Assembly (NCBI GenBank): GCA_024277475.1
Contig: JAJRVC010000103.1
Coordinates: 1-21,248, forward strand
DNA length: 21,248 nt
DNA from: Deltaproteobacteria bacterium
GTDB lineage: Bacteria > Desulfobacterota > Desulfobacteria > Desulfobacterales > JAFDCJ01
Direction: 5' to 3'
Positions 1 to 8,385 of this stretch are shown one piece after another. The number at the start of each line of letters is the position of its first letter. Position 1 is the stretch's first letter. The notes under the pieces are model-generated. The model was not told the origin of the DNA, did not search any database, and worked only from the letters and a program-made list of their open reading frames with translations. The translations under genes were made by a program, and so were the position numbers.

Positions 1-733
1 AGGCGAGTGGCTCAGAAAAGCAAGCCACCAAGAGGGTCTTGGAATCCGTATGCACGTATGTGCCGGCGTCCTGTAAGTTTTCTATACAGCCAAAGAAATT
101 GGGCGATTGAACGGCAACCGCAGCAAGGTCATCAATATGTTTTAATGAGGTAAGATCGGTTTGTCCATCTTCACGATAGGGTATGTCCAGAACTTCGTAT
201 TCGGTCGGAGCAAAATATGTCTGAATTACCTTACGGTACAGGGGATGAACAGCACGTGATACTGCCACTTTTTTGCGCCGTGAGATTCGGATGGACATCA
301 GTAAGGCTTCGGCGAGGCCTGATCCCCCGTCATACATGGAGGCATTCGCCACATCCATACCCAGGAGCCATGTCACCAGGGTTTGATATTCATAGATAGC
401 CTGCAGGGTTCCCTGGCTGATTTCGGCCTGATAGGGCGTGTAGGCCGTTACGAACTCACCCCTGGAAAGCAGGTAGGATGCCGCAGCGGGTATAAAATGA
501 TCATAGCTGCCAGCACCCATGAATGTTTTATATTCAGGGGAGACGGCTATTGAGCGCGCCAGGCTGTCCATATGGGTGTTCAATTCCCATTCGGTGAGGG
601 GTTCAGGAAGGTCAAGATGGGTAGTGGTGCAGCAACCTTCAGGAATTGTTTCAAAAAGATCATCGAGGCGCTTCATTCCAAGCGCATCGAGCATCACCGC
701 AATTTCTTCATCCGTGTGGGGTAGATATCGCAT
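1..733 (-). CDS. gcvPA: Glycine dehydrogenase (decarboxylating) subunit 1, P-protein N-terminal half, partial (C-terminus beyond left edge)
   Basis: The first 244 codons of a protein that runs off the left edge. It begins MRYLPHTDEEIAVML and carries the family's YTPYQAEISQG segment near residue 120, then a YDG-x-x-x-LAEA stretch, as in the alpha-type half of split P-proteins. With GcvPB, not in the window, it would form the PLP-dependent decarboxylase that loads the aminomethyl group of glycine onto lipoyl-GcvH. The ATG at 733-731 shares one base with the TAA stop of gcvH (TAATG), so the two are translationally coupled; AAAGG lies upstream. The PLP lysine is expected in the other subunit and cannot be checked here. 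The family call is secure. Confidence 0.95.
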   Translation of the reverse strand, partial: MRYLPHTDEEIAVMLDALGMKRLDDLFETIPEGCCTTTHLDLPEPLTEWELNTHMDSLARSIAVSPEYKTFMGAGSYDHFIPAAASYLLSRGEFVTAYTPYQAEISQGTLQAIYEYQTLVTWLLGMDVANASMYDGGSGLAEALLMSIRISRRKKVAVSRAVHPLYRKVIQTYFAPTEYEVLDIPYREDGQTDLTSLKHIDDLAAVAVQSPNFFGCIENLQDAGTYVHTDSKTLLVACFSEPLA

Positions 734-1137
734 TATGCGGATCCTTTCAGCCTGTTCAGATAGCCGTCTTTGTCCATCAATTCATCATATTCCGTTGGGT
801 TGTCCAGATTGACTTCAATCATCCAGCCATCGTCATAAGGATCGGAATTTATCAGTTCCGGAGACTCTTGCAATGATGTGTTGACTGCTACAATTTCACC
901 GCCCACAGGCATTAACAGCTCTGAAACCGCCTTGACCGACTCTACTGTGCCAAATTGAACTGCCCTTTCGATTATGTCGCCAACCTCGGGCAATTCGACA
1001 TACACAATGTCGCCGAGTTGGTCTTGGGCGTAGTCTGAAATTCCGATCCTCATGACAGCGCCGTTCTTTTTGACCCATTCGTGATCTTCAGCATAACGAA
1101 TATCTTCCGGAAAAAATAATTTGATTATTTCTTTCAT
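733..1137 (-). CDS. gcvH: Glycine cleavage system H protein (lipoyl carrier)
   Basis: 134 residues, the usual length for GcvH. It shuttles the aminomethyl intermediate between P-, T- and L-proteins on a swinging lipoyl arm. The start region has the family's YAEDHEWV motif (15-22), then IGISDYAQDQLGDIVYVELP, and the lipoylation site ESVKAVSEL with the modified lysine at K69. The C-terminal DDGWMIEV stretch also fits. A strong AAAGGAG lies about 8 bases before the ATG. It follows a 167-base gap after the flavoenzyme gene and overlaps gcvPA by one base. No T-protein gene sits beside it; T domains occur in soxA and in the fusion gene at 16398-19049. Confidence 0.97.
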   Translation of the reverse strand: MKEIIKLFFPEDIRYAEDHEWVKKNGAVMRIGISDYAQDQLGDIVYVELPEVGDIIERAVQFGTVESVKAVSELLMPVGGEIVAVNTSLQESPELINSDPYDDGWMIEVNLDNPTEYDELMDKDGYLNRLKGSA

Positions 1138-1304
1138 TGAGCTCTCCTTTCCAGGGTTAGATCATTGCGGGTTTGATGCCTTCGTCTCATGTTTCAATAA
1201 ATATGCCAATCTTTTGTATGACCCCCTGCGATTTTAAATCAATTTAATAACCAGAGCCGCTTTTTTGTCAGCCGGGTGTGCCCTTTTTTAATAAGAGATT
1301 GCTA

Positions 1305-2642
1305 TTATCCGTTTACGGAAAAACTGCTGTCGTAGTTGATTTCACGTTTGCGCGAAAAGAACCCGACATCAAGGGTTCGTCCGATGTGTCGCATTTTGAA
1401 CTGAAACGGTTTGGTATCATGATCCAGCCCTTTTTCACATGCGTTAATCAGTTCCGCCATCATGACTCCAACCACGGGAGCGGTTTTGTACTGGTTGCCG
1501 CTTGTCCCGATGGCCATATAGAATCCCCCCATGTCAGATTTATCGTAGATCGGAATCCAGTCGTCGGAACAATCGTACAAATCCACTACACCTCTCGGCT
1601 GATTCGGCACTCTCAAGGAAGGCGTTCTTAGGCCCAGGCGATAACACTGGGCTTTCCACTGGCTTTCGCTGAGTTGGTTGTCTTCTCCGGGACCGCCCTT
1701 GCCGGCATAAAAGTCATCCGCATCCGGCCAGATTTGAGGATCACATTTCGGATCCTCGCTGCCAATCAGGAACATGTTGCCGACTTCGGGCCGATAGTAG
1801 CAACCCACATCGCCGTCAGATGTGTGGTATCCCTTATTAAGGTAATCATATCCTTCCGGCGACGGGCAATACATGACCTCGTGACGCAACGCCTTGGTTT
1901 TGATGTTGCACCCTTCCCAGACAACGGGTAACATCTGGTTGATCTTGTAAGAATGGGGACCGGCAGCATTAACGATTACAGGGGCATCGATCCGGGTGCC
2001 GTCTTTGAGGCTAACCCCGACGAGCCGGTCTTCTCGGCTGCGAATTTCCGACACCTCAGCATTAAACAAAAACTCAGCGCCATGGACTTCAGCTGCTCGT
2101 TGAATATTGTGGGTAGATAGTTCCGGGTCATTGACATAACCGCCCTCCGGACAGAAAATGCCACCCTCAAGAGTTTTTGTCGGTGGATCGAAAAAGGCCG
2201 GATCCTCGGGCCGTTTCACCGGCCAGTGCTCACCCAGTTCGTACACAGGTACCATCTCGGTTATCTTTTCAACGCTCCACTCTTCATATTTGACTCCCAC
2301 TGCATCATAGTGCCGTTTGACTTTCTGCCAATCATGCCCCTGGGACTTGATCAAAAGTGAACCGGTGTTCATGTATTTTGCAAGACCCTTTTCATCCTTT
2401 ACCTTTCCGAGATAGTTTTCCCAGTCCAACCAGTACTTAAACCCCTCGTAAGCCATGGCTACACCGTCCTCGGTGGAATAGTGGGCCCGGATAATGGCGC
2501 AGGATGCAGCCGTAGATCCGGAACCGGCGCTCGCCAATTTGTCGATGTTCAAGGTTTTGTAACCCATTTTAGCCAATTCATAGGTAATGGGGCAGCCGAT
2601 GACACCGGCGCCGATGATAATCGCATCATACTTTTTATCCAT
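1305..2642 (-). CDS. FAD-dependent oxidoreductase of the DAO/SoxB family (second SoxB-like protein)
   Basis: 445 residues. The N-terminus has a dinucleotide-binding fold, IIIGAGVIGCPITYELAKMGY (GxGxxG near residues 12-17), followed by a SGSTAASCAIIR segment like that of glycine/sarcosine oxidases and dehydrogenases. The C-terminus ends with a GTSGNQYKTAPVVG stretch and the tail GFFSRKREIN. It probably oxidises a secondary or tertiary amine (sarcosine, dimethylglycine or a related amino acid) with FAD. The RHDAV histidine that carries covalent FMN in SoxB is absent: the matching stretch reads GGYVNDPELSTHN. A GGAGG lies 7 bases before the ATG. It sits between ybaK (39-base gap) and gcvH. The exact substrate cannot be told; it could replace or extend SoxB for another N-methylated substrate. 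Confidence 0.85.
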   Translation of the reverse strand: MDKKYDAIIIGAGVIGCPITYELAKMGYKTLNIDKLASAGSGSTAASCAIIRAHYSTEDGVAMAYEGFKYWLDWENYLGKVKDEKGLAKYMNTGSLLIKSQGHDWQKVKRHYDAVGVKYEEWSVEKITEMVPVYELGEHWPVKRPEDPAFFDPPTKTLEGGIFCPEGGYVNDPELSTHNIQRAAEVHGAEFLFNAEVSEIRSREDRLVGVSLKDGTRIDAPVIVNAAGPHSYKINQMLPVVWEGCNIKTKALRHEVMYCPSPEGYDYLNKGYHTSDGDVGCYYRPEVGNMFLIGSEDPKCDPQIWPDADDFYAGKGGPGEDNQLSESQWKAQCYRLGLRTPSLRVPNQPRGVVDLYDCSDDWIPIYDKSDMGGFYMAIGTSGNQYKTAPVVGVMMAELINACEKGLDHDTKPFQFKMRHIGRTLDVGFFSRKREINYDSSFSVNG

Positions 2643-2681
2643 GGTGATACCTCCTGTTTGATTTCGGATTTTTTTACGTAT

Positions 2682-3134
2682 TCAAATGAACGACGGATTG
2701 CAAAGTCTTTTCAAGTCCCAGGCTTTTATTTTGAGGGATTTGTCATGGACCCCGGGATTGAAATAAACGAAATTCTTTTTCGTCAAGTCCGGATCCATGT
2801 AGATCGGAAGGGGTGTCAGGTGCCCAAAGGGAGGCACGCAACCCACCTCACAGCCCACCGCTTGGCTTACCTCATCGGGTTTTGCAAATGAAATTTTTTT
2901 GGTTTTAGTGCCGGCTGCGACTTGCTTCCAGTTGACTTTCTTATCACCCGGTAGAACCAATACGATCATTTCGCCTTCTTTCGTTTTCAGAACCAATGAT
3001 TTTACCGTCTCAGACTCCGCGACCTTCAGCGCTTCAGCCATCGCCGGATTGGTATATACCGGCTCGTGTTCAAAAACATCATATATTATTTTCTTTTGAT
3101 CAAGCAGAGATCGTATTTTATCCTCCAAGGTCAT
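2682..3134 (-). CDS. YbaK/EbsC-family (prolyl-tRNA synthetase-associated domain) aminoacyl-tRNA deacylase
   Basis: About 150 residues forming a single YbaK/ProX-type domain. Family members hydrolyse mischarged aminoacyl-tRNAs (for example Cys- or Ala-tRNAPro) in trans. Visible features are a lysine at about K45 in VKSLVLK, in the place of the catalytic lysine of YbaK, the KKVNWKQVA helix, and the GCEVGCVPPFGH loop equivalent to the GGxSPxG region. I chose the ATG at 3134 because GGGG lies 7 bases upstream and family members start near this point; an in-frame ATG at 3146 has no ribosome site. It lies 26 bases after soxG in the sox operon, an unusual place for a tRNA-editing protein. The family is clear; the tRNA it acts on is unknown. 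Confidence 0.88.
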   Translation of the reverse strand: MTLEDKIRSLLDQKKIIYDVFEHEPVYTNPAMAEALKVAESETVKSLVLKTKEGEMIVLVLPGDKKVNWKQVAAGTKTKKISFAKPDEVSQAVGCEVGCVPPFGHLTPLPIYMDPDLTKKNFVYFNPGVHDKSLKIKAWDLKRLCNPSFI

Positions 3135-3160
3135 AATATACCCCATTTAATTGTTGTTGT

Positions 3161-3799
3161 TCACATCGAAAGGTTTCCAATCCAGTCATTGAAAGCATTT
3201 TCACCTGCAGGTTGGAGCCCAAATTCCGCCCCGGCATCCAGGATTGCATGAACCATGTCCCGGGCATAACCTCTGGAACAGCTCATTAGGATACCTGATC
3301 TTTCAGCAGTTTTTTCCATTGCGACAATCTGACAGGGGATATGAGCGAAAGGTCCCTGGAGTAAAAATGGTGCCTCCTGGTAAGGATCTAAAAAATCCAA
3401 CGAGGTCAATTTTTCGGTGATGGAAAACACATCTGTACCGTATATGCCTAAAAAAACAGTACCATCAGTGGTTTTGGTATAGGCCGGATCATCGGGCTCC
3501 TCCAAATTCTCACCGGCCAGATGCCAGATCGCCGCCTGGGTTCGATTCATCCGGTTGATCAATAAGCCATTTTTTAATAAACAGTGACCGGGAGTTTCCG
3601 GTATGCTGATTTTCCATGGCTTGTATCGATCCAGATTATTGTCCTGAATGTCCCATCTTGATCGATGACTCAAATCGACCAAATAAGACCCAGGGCCCTC
3701 GTTATCATATTCTAGAACAACGTCCCAGTTGTCGCGGATTTCATTTTTTTTTATTAGCCTGTCAAACACCACCGGAGTTTGCCTTATAAGGGTTTCCAT
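3161..3799 (-). CDS. soxG: Sarcosine oxidase gamma subunit
   Basis: 212 residues, the usual size of SoxG, which packs against the alpha subunit of the heterotetramer and has a GcvT-like fold without known catalytic residues. Recognisable parts are LVDLSHRSRWDIQ near the N-terminus, the central TDGTVFLGIYGTDVF stretch, and the C-terminal SCSRGYARDMVHAILDAGAEFGLQPAG. It starts 9 bases after the soxA stop, with GAGG overlapping the end of soxA as ribosome site. Gamma subunits diverge fast and the name leans partly on its place right after soxA, in the canonical soxBDAG order. Confidence 0.88.
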   Translation of the reverse strand: METLIRQTPVVFDRLIKKNEIRDNWDVVLEYDNEGPGSYLVDLSHRSRWDIQDNNLDRYKPWKISIPETPGHCLLKNGLLINRMNRTQAAIWHLAGENLEEPDDPAYTKTTDGTVFLGIYGTDVFSITEKLTSLDFLDPYQEAPFLLQGPFAHIPCQIVAMEKTAERSGILMSCSRGYARDMVHAILDAGAEFGLQPAGENAFNDWIGNLSM

Positions 3800-3808
3800 T
3801 ATTAAGCC

Positions 3809-6721
3809 TCACATTCTTAAGCGTTCACCTTTTAAATCATAAAAAGGAATCTTTACAACATTGGCATGAATAAGCCTTCCATTACAGTCATCCTCATAGA
3901 TATCTAATTGCGTACCTTCACTTGACAAAAAGTCCTCAACCAGCGCCATGCCAATGACTTCTTTCAGTGCGGTACTGTATCGTGCGACGCATACATAACC
4001 ACCAATTTTTTCGTTGACCACAATTGAGCCGTCCCTCGGTGCCAGATTTGTATCCTTCATCTTGAATCCGACCAGTTTCAATCGTCCTTCCTGTTTTTCA
4101 GTGTGCATAAGTGCCATGGCACCGACTGTTTCTGCCTTTGGTTTGTTTCGATCCCAGAGAAACCCAAGACCTACATCGTGAAGCGTGGTTCTTTGCTCCG
4201 ATTCCGAGCCAATGATTAAGTGACCTTTTTCCATACGCAGCACATTCTGGGTCTCGAGACCAAAGGGCTTGATATCAAATTCCTTGCCGGATTCTTCTAT
4301 AAGACTCCATAAAGGTTGCATATAAGAGGAAGGAATATGCAACTCATATGAAAGTTCGCCCACGAAACCCAATCGCATTATTCGAACCGGTACCGTGTTA
4401 ATCTTAAATTCGCGGTAACAGGCGAATGGAAAGGCGTTATTGGAAATATCAGCATCGGTAAGCTTTTCAAGAACCTTTCTGGCGTTGGGGCCTGCCAGGT
4501 TAATGACGCCAAATGCATCGGTAAGATTTACCATATTAAAATTCCAGTTGTCATACCGGGTGTGATATCGAATCCATTCGATTGTCTGGCCGGCCCGTGC
4601 CGTACTGGTGGTAAAGTAATAATCGATTTCTCCTCTTTTAATGACAACGCCGTCATCGATGATACAGCCGTCTTCATTGCACATGGCGGAATACTTGATC
4701 CGGCCCTCGGTAATTTTTGACATGTCACCGACGTAAACCCGTTGGAGCGCTTTCAAAGCATCCGGGCCCCAAATCCTGAATTTGCCGAGTGTCGTCGCAT
4801 CAAGCATACCCACGTTGTTGCGGACGTTTTCGATCTCATCTTTGCAGCTAGTATCGCTGGAAAAATAGCGGGCTCTTTTCCAGACTCCAACGCGCCTCAT
4901 GACACCGCCGGCATCTTTCTGGGCTGCATGCATGGGTGTGCGCTTGCACATATCATGATTGGCTCCTGCGTAGGTTGCCAAGAAGGTCGGAACCAAAGGT
5001 GCTCTGACCGTCGTAGGTTGGGTAAGGGTGTTTAATTTGCCGTGATGCTGGGCGACAAAAAGCGGCAGGTTATGCCCTGGAATACCCCCCTGACCCGGCC
5101 CGGTGCCGGCAGCCGTAAACCGCTTAATAAGTTCGGTAGCATCAAATCCCATGGCAAGGGCCTGCTTTACGTTTTTGGCTGTTGTGTCTTCGTCAAAGCA
5201 GATAAAAGTTTTGCGACCTTTTACCGGTGACATCACCAGATCTGAACCCCTGCCCGGGCCCGGAAGATCGGAAAGTTCCTGCCGGGCTTTCTTGATTCTT
5301 TCTTCAACTGATGTACCGCAATCTAAAGCAGCCACATATCCGGCAAGGCGCCCTGAAGCTTCGATTGAAGCCGAATTGTTTAATCCCAATAGCCGACCCG
5401 CCGCATGCAATTTTGAAGGCAGTGTCTGGGGTAGGAAATATCCGGTGTGTGGGTCATAGGTAAACTTTGCCTGCGCCAAAGAGAGTGGTCCGGTCACTGG
5501 CGTCATACCGGCCGAAGCCACCAGGAGATCGCATGAAAATTGCTTTTCAGCGGAGGTATCAACATTACAAAGGCTAACGCGGTTTACCGTTTTTCCGCCT
5601 GCTTGGGTGGCCACCCAGCCGCTTAAAAGAGGTACCCCTCTGTCAGATAGCTTTTCCCTCAACCCTGGGCTTTGTCCATCTTTTCGAATATCGGCAACGC
5701 ATTGGATCTTAAGACCTGAATCAAACAGGTCGATAGCCGCTTCTATTCCCAAATCATGGCCGATACTGAACACAGCTTTTTTCCCGGCGAGTATTCCATA
5801 TGTGTGCGCCAGTCGATGGGCACATGCAGCCTGCATCACGCCCGGCCGCTCGTTATTTTCAAAAAGTAAAGGACGTTCAATGCAGCCGGTCGCTATTACA
5901 ACGCTTTTCGCACGGACTTCTATGTAGCGCTCTTCAAAAGGTTCATTTTCTTCTCCCTTCTGAAACGCCGTGATGAGATTGTTATTATAGGCTCCTATCA
6001 TGGAGGTGTTTTTTAACAAGCGAATATTGCTTAACTTTTCAATTTTTTCGCATAGGACGTTTGCTCTCTGGTATAATGCCATCCCCTGGCTATATTCGCT
6101 CGTTCGGTAATCAAAAAAGCCTCCCAGCCAGGGTCTGGATTCCATCAGGACGACCCGCAATCCCATCTCTGCTGCTGCCAGAGCCGCTGATAAACCAGCA
6201 GGTCCGCCACCGACGACGCACACATCCGCTGTTGGATAGATCTCGTCAAATTTTCCTCTCATCTGGAGATCCGGTGATACTCGCCCGAGCCCCGCCGCTT
6301 TCCGAACCTGTTTCAGTGCAATGGGCCAGATAACAGCAGGTTTGTGCATGGTGCGGTAATAAAACCCGGCCGGCATCGCCCAATCCAGCTTATCCATAAA
6401 ACCCATGAAATCGCGTTCGGGTGTGCCTTTCACATTTTGAGCATGAATCACCATACCCTCTTTTAATATTGTTTTTTCAGCACTGACATTGGGTATGCCA
6501 TCAATTTCCATGCCGGTGTTGCTCGATTCACCATCCAGGCTGTATAGGCCCCGGGGACGATGATACTTCAGGCTACGCGAAAAGATGCGGATTCCATTGG
6601 CATAAAGGGCCGTGGCGACCGTATCCCCTTTGACGCCTTTGAAAGTCTTATTTTGATAAGTGAATGATAGCTGCCTTTCGGTATCGATCCGGTATGTAGG
6701 CAATGTCTGTAGCCTGTTCAT
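3809..6721 (-). CDS. soxA: Sarcosine oxidase alpha subunit
   Basis: 970 residues, full length for SoxA. Domains in order: a ferredoxin-like N-terminal domain (about 15-100) with SLKYHRPRGLYSLDGE and no iron-sulfur cysteine motif, as in other SoxA; an NAD-type Rossmann domain starting VCVVGGGPAGLSAAL (glycines 171-176); a linker with FICFDEDTTAKNVKQA; and a C-terminal GcvT-like folate domain from about residue 590. The alpha subunit takes the formaldehyde-level carbon from sarcosine oxidation and transfers it to tetrahydrofolate, giving 5,10-methylene-THF. GGAGG is 7 bases before the ATG, which overlaps the soxD stop (ATGA). The N-terminal domain and the folate domain match the family closely. 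NAD binding is inferred from the motif. Confidence 0.95.
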   Translation of the reverse strand: MNRLQTLPTYRIDTERQLSFTYQNKTFKGVKGDTVATALYANGIRIFSRSLKYHRPRGLYSLDGESSNTGMEIDGIPNVSAEKTILKEGMVIHAQNVKGTPERDFMGFMDKLDWAMPAGFYYRTMHKPAVIWPIALKQVRKAAGLGRVSPDLQMRGKFDEIYPTADVCVVGGGPAGLSAALAAAEMGLRVVLMESRPWLGGFFDYRTSEYSQGMALYQRANVLCEKIEKLSNIRLLKNTSMIGAYNNNLITAFQKGEENEPFEERYIEVRAKSVVIATGCIERPLLFENNERPGVMQAACAHRLAHTYGILAGKKAVFSIGHDLGIEAAIDLFDSGLKIQCVADIRKDGQSPGLREKLSDRGVPLLSGWVATQAGGKTVNRVSLCNVDTSAEKQFSCDLLVASAGMTPVTGPLSLAQAKFTYDPHTGYFLPQTLPSKLHAAGRLLGLNNSASIEASGRLAGYVAALDCGTSVEERIKKARQELSDLPGPGRGSDLVMSPVKGRKTFICFDEDTTAKNVKQALAMGFDATELIKRFTAAGTGPGQGGIPGHNLPLFVAQHHGKLNTLTQPTTVRAPLVPTFLATYAGANHDMCKRTPMHAAQKDAGGVMRRVGVWKRARYFSSDTSCKDEIENVRNNVGMLDATTLGKFRIWGPDALKALQRVYVGDMSKITEGRIKYSAMCNEDGCIIDDGVVIKRGEIDYYFTTSTARAGQTIEWIRYHTRYDNWNFNMVNLTDAFGVINLAGPNARKVLEKLTDADISNNAFPFACYREFKINTVPVRIMRLGFVGELSYELHIPSSYMQPLWSLIEESGKEFDIKPFGLETQNVLRMEKGHLIIGSESEQRTTLHDVGLGFLWDRNKPKAETVGAMALMHTEKQEGRLKLVGFKMKDTNLAPRDGSIVVNEKIGGYVCVARYSTALKEVIGMALVEDFLSSEGTQLDIYEDDCNGRLIHANVVKIPFYDLKGERLRM

Positions 6722-6978
6722 CTTGTCTCCTCCGGTTGCTCGACTTCAAGATTAGTGATGGTGTCTCTCTCGGTTTTAAACCAGATGCCGCACCCGTCCT
6801 TGTGGCACCACCATTCCTTTTGGACTCCGGCCACGCATCGATTCATGTGCACATATTCACACCATTTATCTGGAGGGACACCTTTGGCCTTAGGCCTTGG
6901 GCCTTTGTCTTCACCGCCATATCGAAATTCATACCCATTGCGCTTGCCGCATATAGGGCAGGTCAATGTCAGAGCCAT
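6718..6978 (-). CDS. soxD: Sarcosine oxidase delta subunit (zinc-binding)
   Basis: 86 residues, small as expected for SoxD. It has the family's zinc ligands: CPIC at C7 and C10, and CHKDGCGIWF with H59 and C63, then ERDTIT. The EFRYGGE segment after the first pair is also typical. In the heterotetramer the delta subunit sits on the surface of alpha and is structural. A GGAGGGAG sequence lies about 10 bases before the ATG, and the gene begins 20 bases after the soxB stop. Extra cysteines at 40, 48 and 58 are not among the known ligands. Confidence 0.95.
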   Translation of the reverse strand: MALTLTCPICGKRNGYEFRYGGEDKGPRPKAKGVPPDKWCEYVHMNRCVAGVQKEWWCHKDGCGIWFKTERDTITNLEVEQPEETR

Positions 6979-6998
6979 GCTTTTTCTCCCTCCATCTC

Positions 6999-8222
6999 TT
7001 AATTATCAGGTGAATAATTGACTAAAGCCGCTGTTTCCCCCATCAAGCGGTGCTGCTCAAAGCGACGCAAGTTGAAAGGACGCAGTATGTCCGGACAATT
7101 GCCGTTGGCCATATATTGGGCCATGTACTTCCCGGTGGCGGCACAGGATTTGAAACCAAAATATCCCCAGCCGCAGTTCATATAATACCCTTCAATAGTG
7201 TCGTTGCCGTCCATGACAGGCGCCATGTCCGGCGTCATATCGGCCAGGCCGGCCCAGTGGCGCATGAATTTAACCCCTCTTAAACACGGCACCATTTCAG
7301 CAAGGGCTTCAGCCTGATGTTTGATGTAATAGGCCGTGGTCTGGGTGGTGTAATTGGGCCAAGGGTCCATGTGCGCGCCGGTGGCGATCTCCCCCTTCAG
7401 AGTCTGGTTGGCGTAGGCGTGATAGGCACCGGATGAGATCACGTGATCCAGGATCGGTTTAAGCGGCTGGGTCACCATGGCCTGGATGGTCAAGACACTG
7501 ATGGGCAGTTCGATTCCCAGCATTTCATAGGAAAGGGCGGCGGAATACCCCCCGGCCGACAATAAAACCCGCGGGGTATTGATCTTGCCGTGTTCGGTAT
7601 CCACCGAAACGATTTTTCCCTTCTCGACACCTATACCGGTTACAGCCGTCTGCTGATGAATGTGCACCCCGTGCCCGGCAGCGCCTTTGGCCAGGCCCCA
7701 GACCACCGCATCATGGCGTACGATACCTCCGGGCGGATGATACATAGCGCCGTGAATCGGATAGGTAATATCCTCGGATGTGTTTAAGGCCGGCACCAAC
7801 TCCTTGCACTGTTGGGCATCAATCAGATGACTTTCAACCCCGTGAAATTGGGCCGTAGCAACATTCATACGGGCTGAATTCATGGCGGCTTCGCTGTGCA
7901 TCAGATTAAGATTGCCGCAATTAAAGAACATCAGATTATAATCAAGTTCCTTGGTCAGGATGGGCCATAACTCCAGTCCTTCTTTGTAAAGGGGAACATT
8001 TTGCTGGGTTCTTTGATTGGCCCGCACGATGGCGGTGTTACGGCCGGCGCCGCCAAAGCCGATAAAACGTTTTTCGACAATCGCCACATCGGACATACCA
8101 TGATCCCGCGCCAGAAAATAAGCCGTGGCCAATCCATGCAGTCCCCCGCCGATAATGACCGCATCATAGCTGGACTTGAGTCGCGGTTTTTTGCCCCACA
8201 GGGGTTTATACTTTCCAAACAT
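6999..8222 (-). CDS. soxB: Sarcosine oxidase beta subunit (flavin catalytic subunit)
   Basis: 407 residues from the start chosen here. It has a GGGLHGLATAY dinucleotide-binding motif, a GAGRNTAIVRAN segment, and GGIVRHDAV, whose histidine (170 here, 175 from the upstream ATG) lies where SoxB carries covalent FMN. The C-terminus has the GWGYFGFK flavin region. SoxB oxidises sarcosine at its noncovalent FAD; electrons pass to FMN and, in characterised enzymes, to oxygen. The ATG at 8222 has GGAG 9 bases upstream, while the in-frame ATG at 8237 has no ribosome site, so the shorter form is preferred. It heads the sox operon. Whether oxygen or another acceptor is used in this organism cannot be read from the sequence. 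Confidence 0.95.
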   Translation of the reverse strand: MFGKYKPLWGKKPRLKSSYDAVIIGGGLHGLATAYFLARDHGMSDVAIVEKRFIGFGGAGRNTAIVRANQRTQQNVPLYKEGLELWPILTKELDYNLMFFNCGNLNLMHSEAAMNSARMNVATAQFHGVESHLIDAQQCKELVPALNTSEDITYPIHGAMYHPPGGIVRHDAVVWGLAKGAAGHGVHIHQQTAVTGIGVEKGKIVSVDTEHGKINTPRVLLSAGGYSAALSYEMLGIELPISVLTIQAMVTQPLKPILDHVISSGAYHAYANQTLKGEIATGAHMDPWPNYTTQTTAYYIKHQAEALAEMVPCLRGVKFMRHWAGLADMTPDMAPVMDGNDTIEGYYMNCGWGYFGFKSCAATGKYMAQYMANGNCPDILRPFNLRRFEQHRLMGETAALVNYSPDN

Positions 8223-8258
8223 GTGCTTTCTCTCCATAATGAATCATGAATTTTTATC

Positions 8259-8312
8259 TGACAGAATTGGCTTAATTTATCGATGATTCGGAAATAAAAA
8301 TCAAGCCTGTCA
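8259..8312. promoter_or_regulatory. Imperfect inverted repeat in the soxB leader
   Basis: TGACA, five unpaired bases, then GGCTT (8259-8273) is matched by AAGCCTGTCA (8303-8312), with a 29-base centre that is itself partly self-complementary. It lies 36 bases upstream of the preferred soxB start, between the regulator stop and the operon. On the minus strand its distal end contains TTGACA (8313-8308), a good -35 hexamer, but no convincing -10 follows at the right distance. It may be an operator or a leader hairpin; the role is unknown. Confidence 0.35.
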
Positions 8313-8385
8313 AATACCAATAAAATAAGGGCATAATATAGGGAAAAAACTAATATTGATTGATCGGTTTAGAAAGGATTGTTTA

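Noticed and set aside
1138..1304. Possible glycine riboswitch upstream of gcvH
   Set aside because: I could not find the conserved aptamer core or a tandem aptamer pattern; the same holds for the leader at 19050-19177.
5103..5459. 118-codon plus-strand frame inside soxA, and similar long antisense frames (for example 16416-16877, 20435-20923)
   Set aside because: They lie fully opposite strongly conserved coding genes, have no family resemblance and no ribosome site; they are antisense shadows.
8285..8313. Sigma-70 promoter for soxB based on TTGACA at 8313-8308
   Set aside because: No acceptable -10 hexamer at 16-19 bases; only the -35-like element can be supported.
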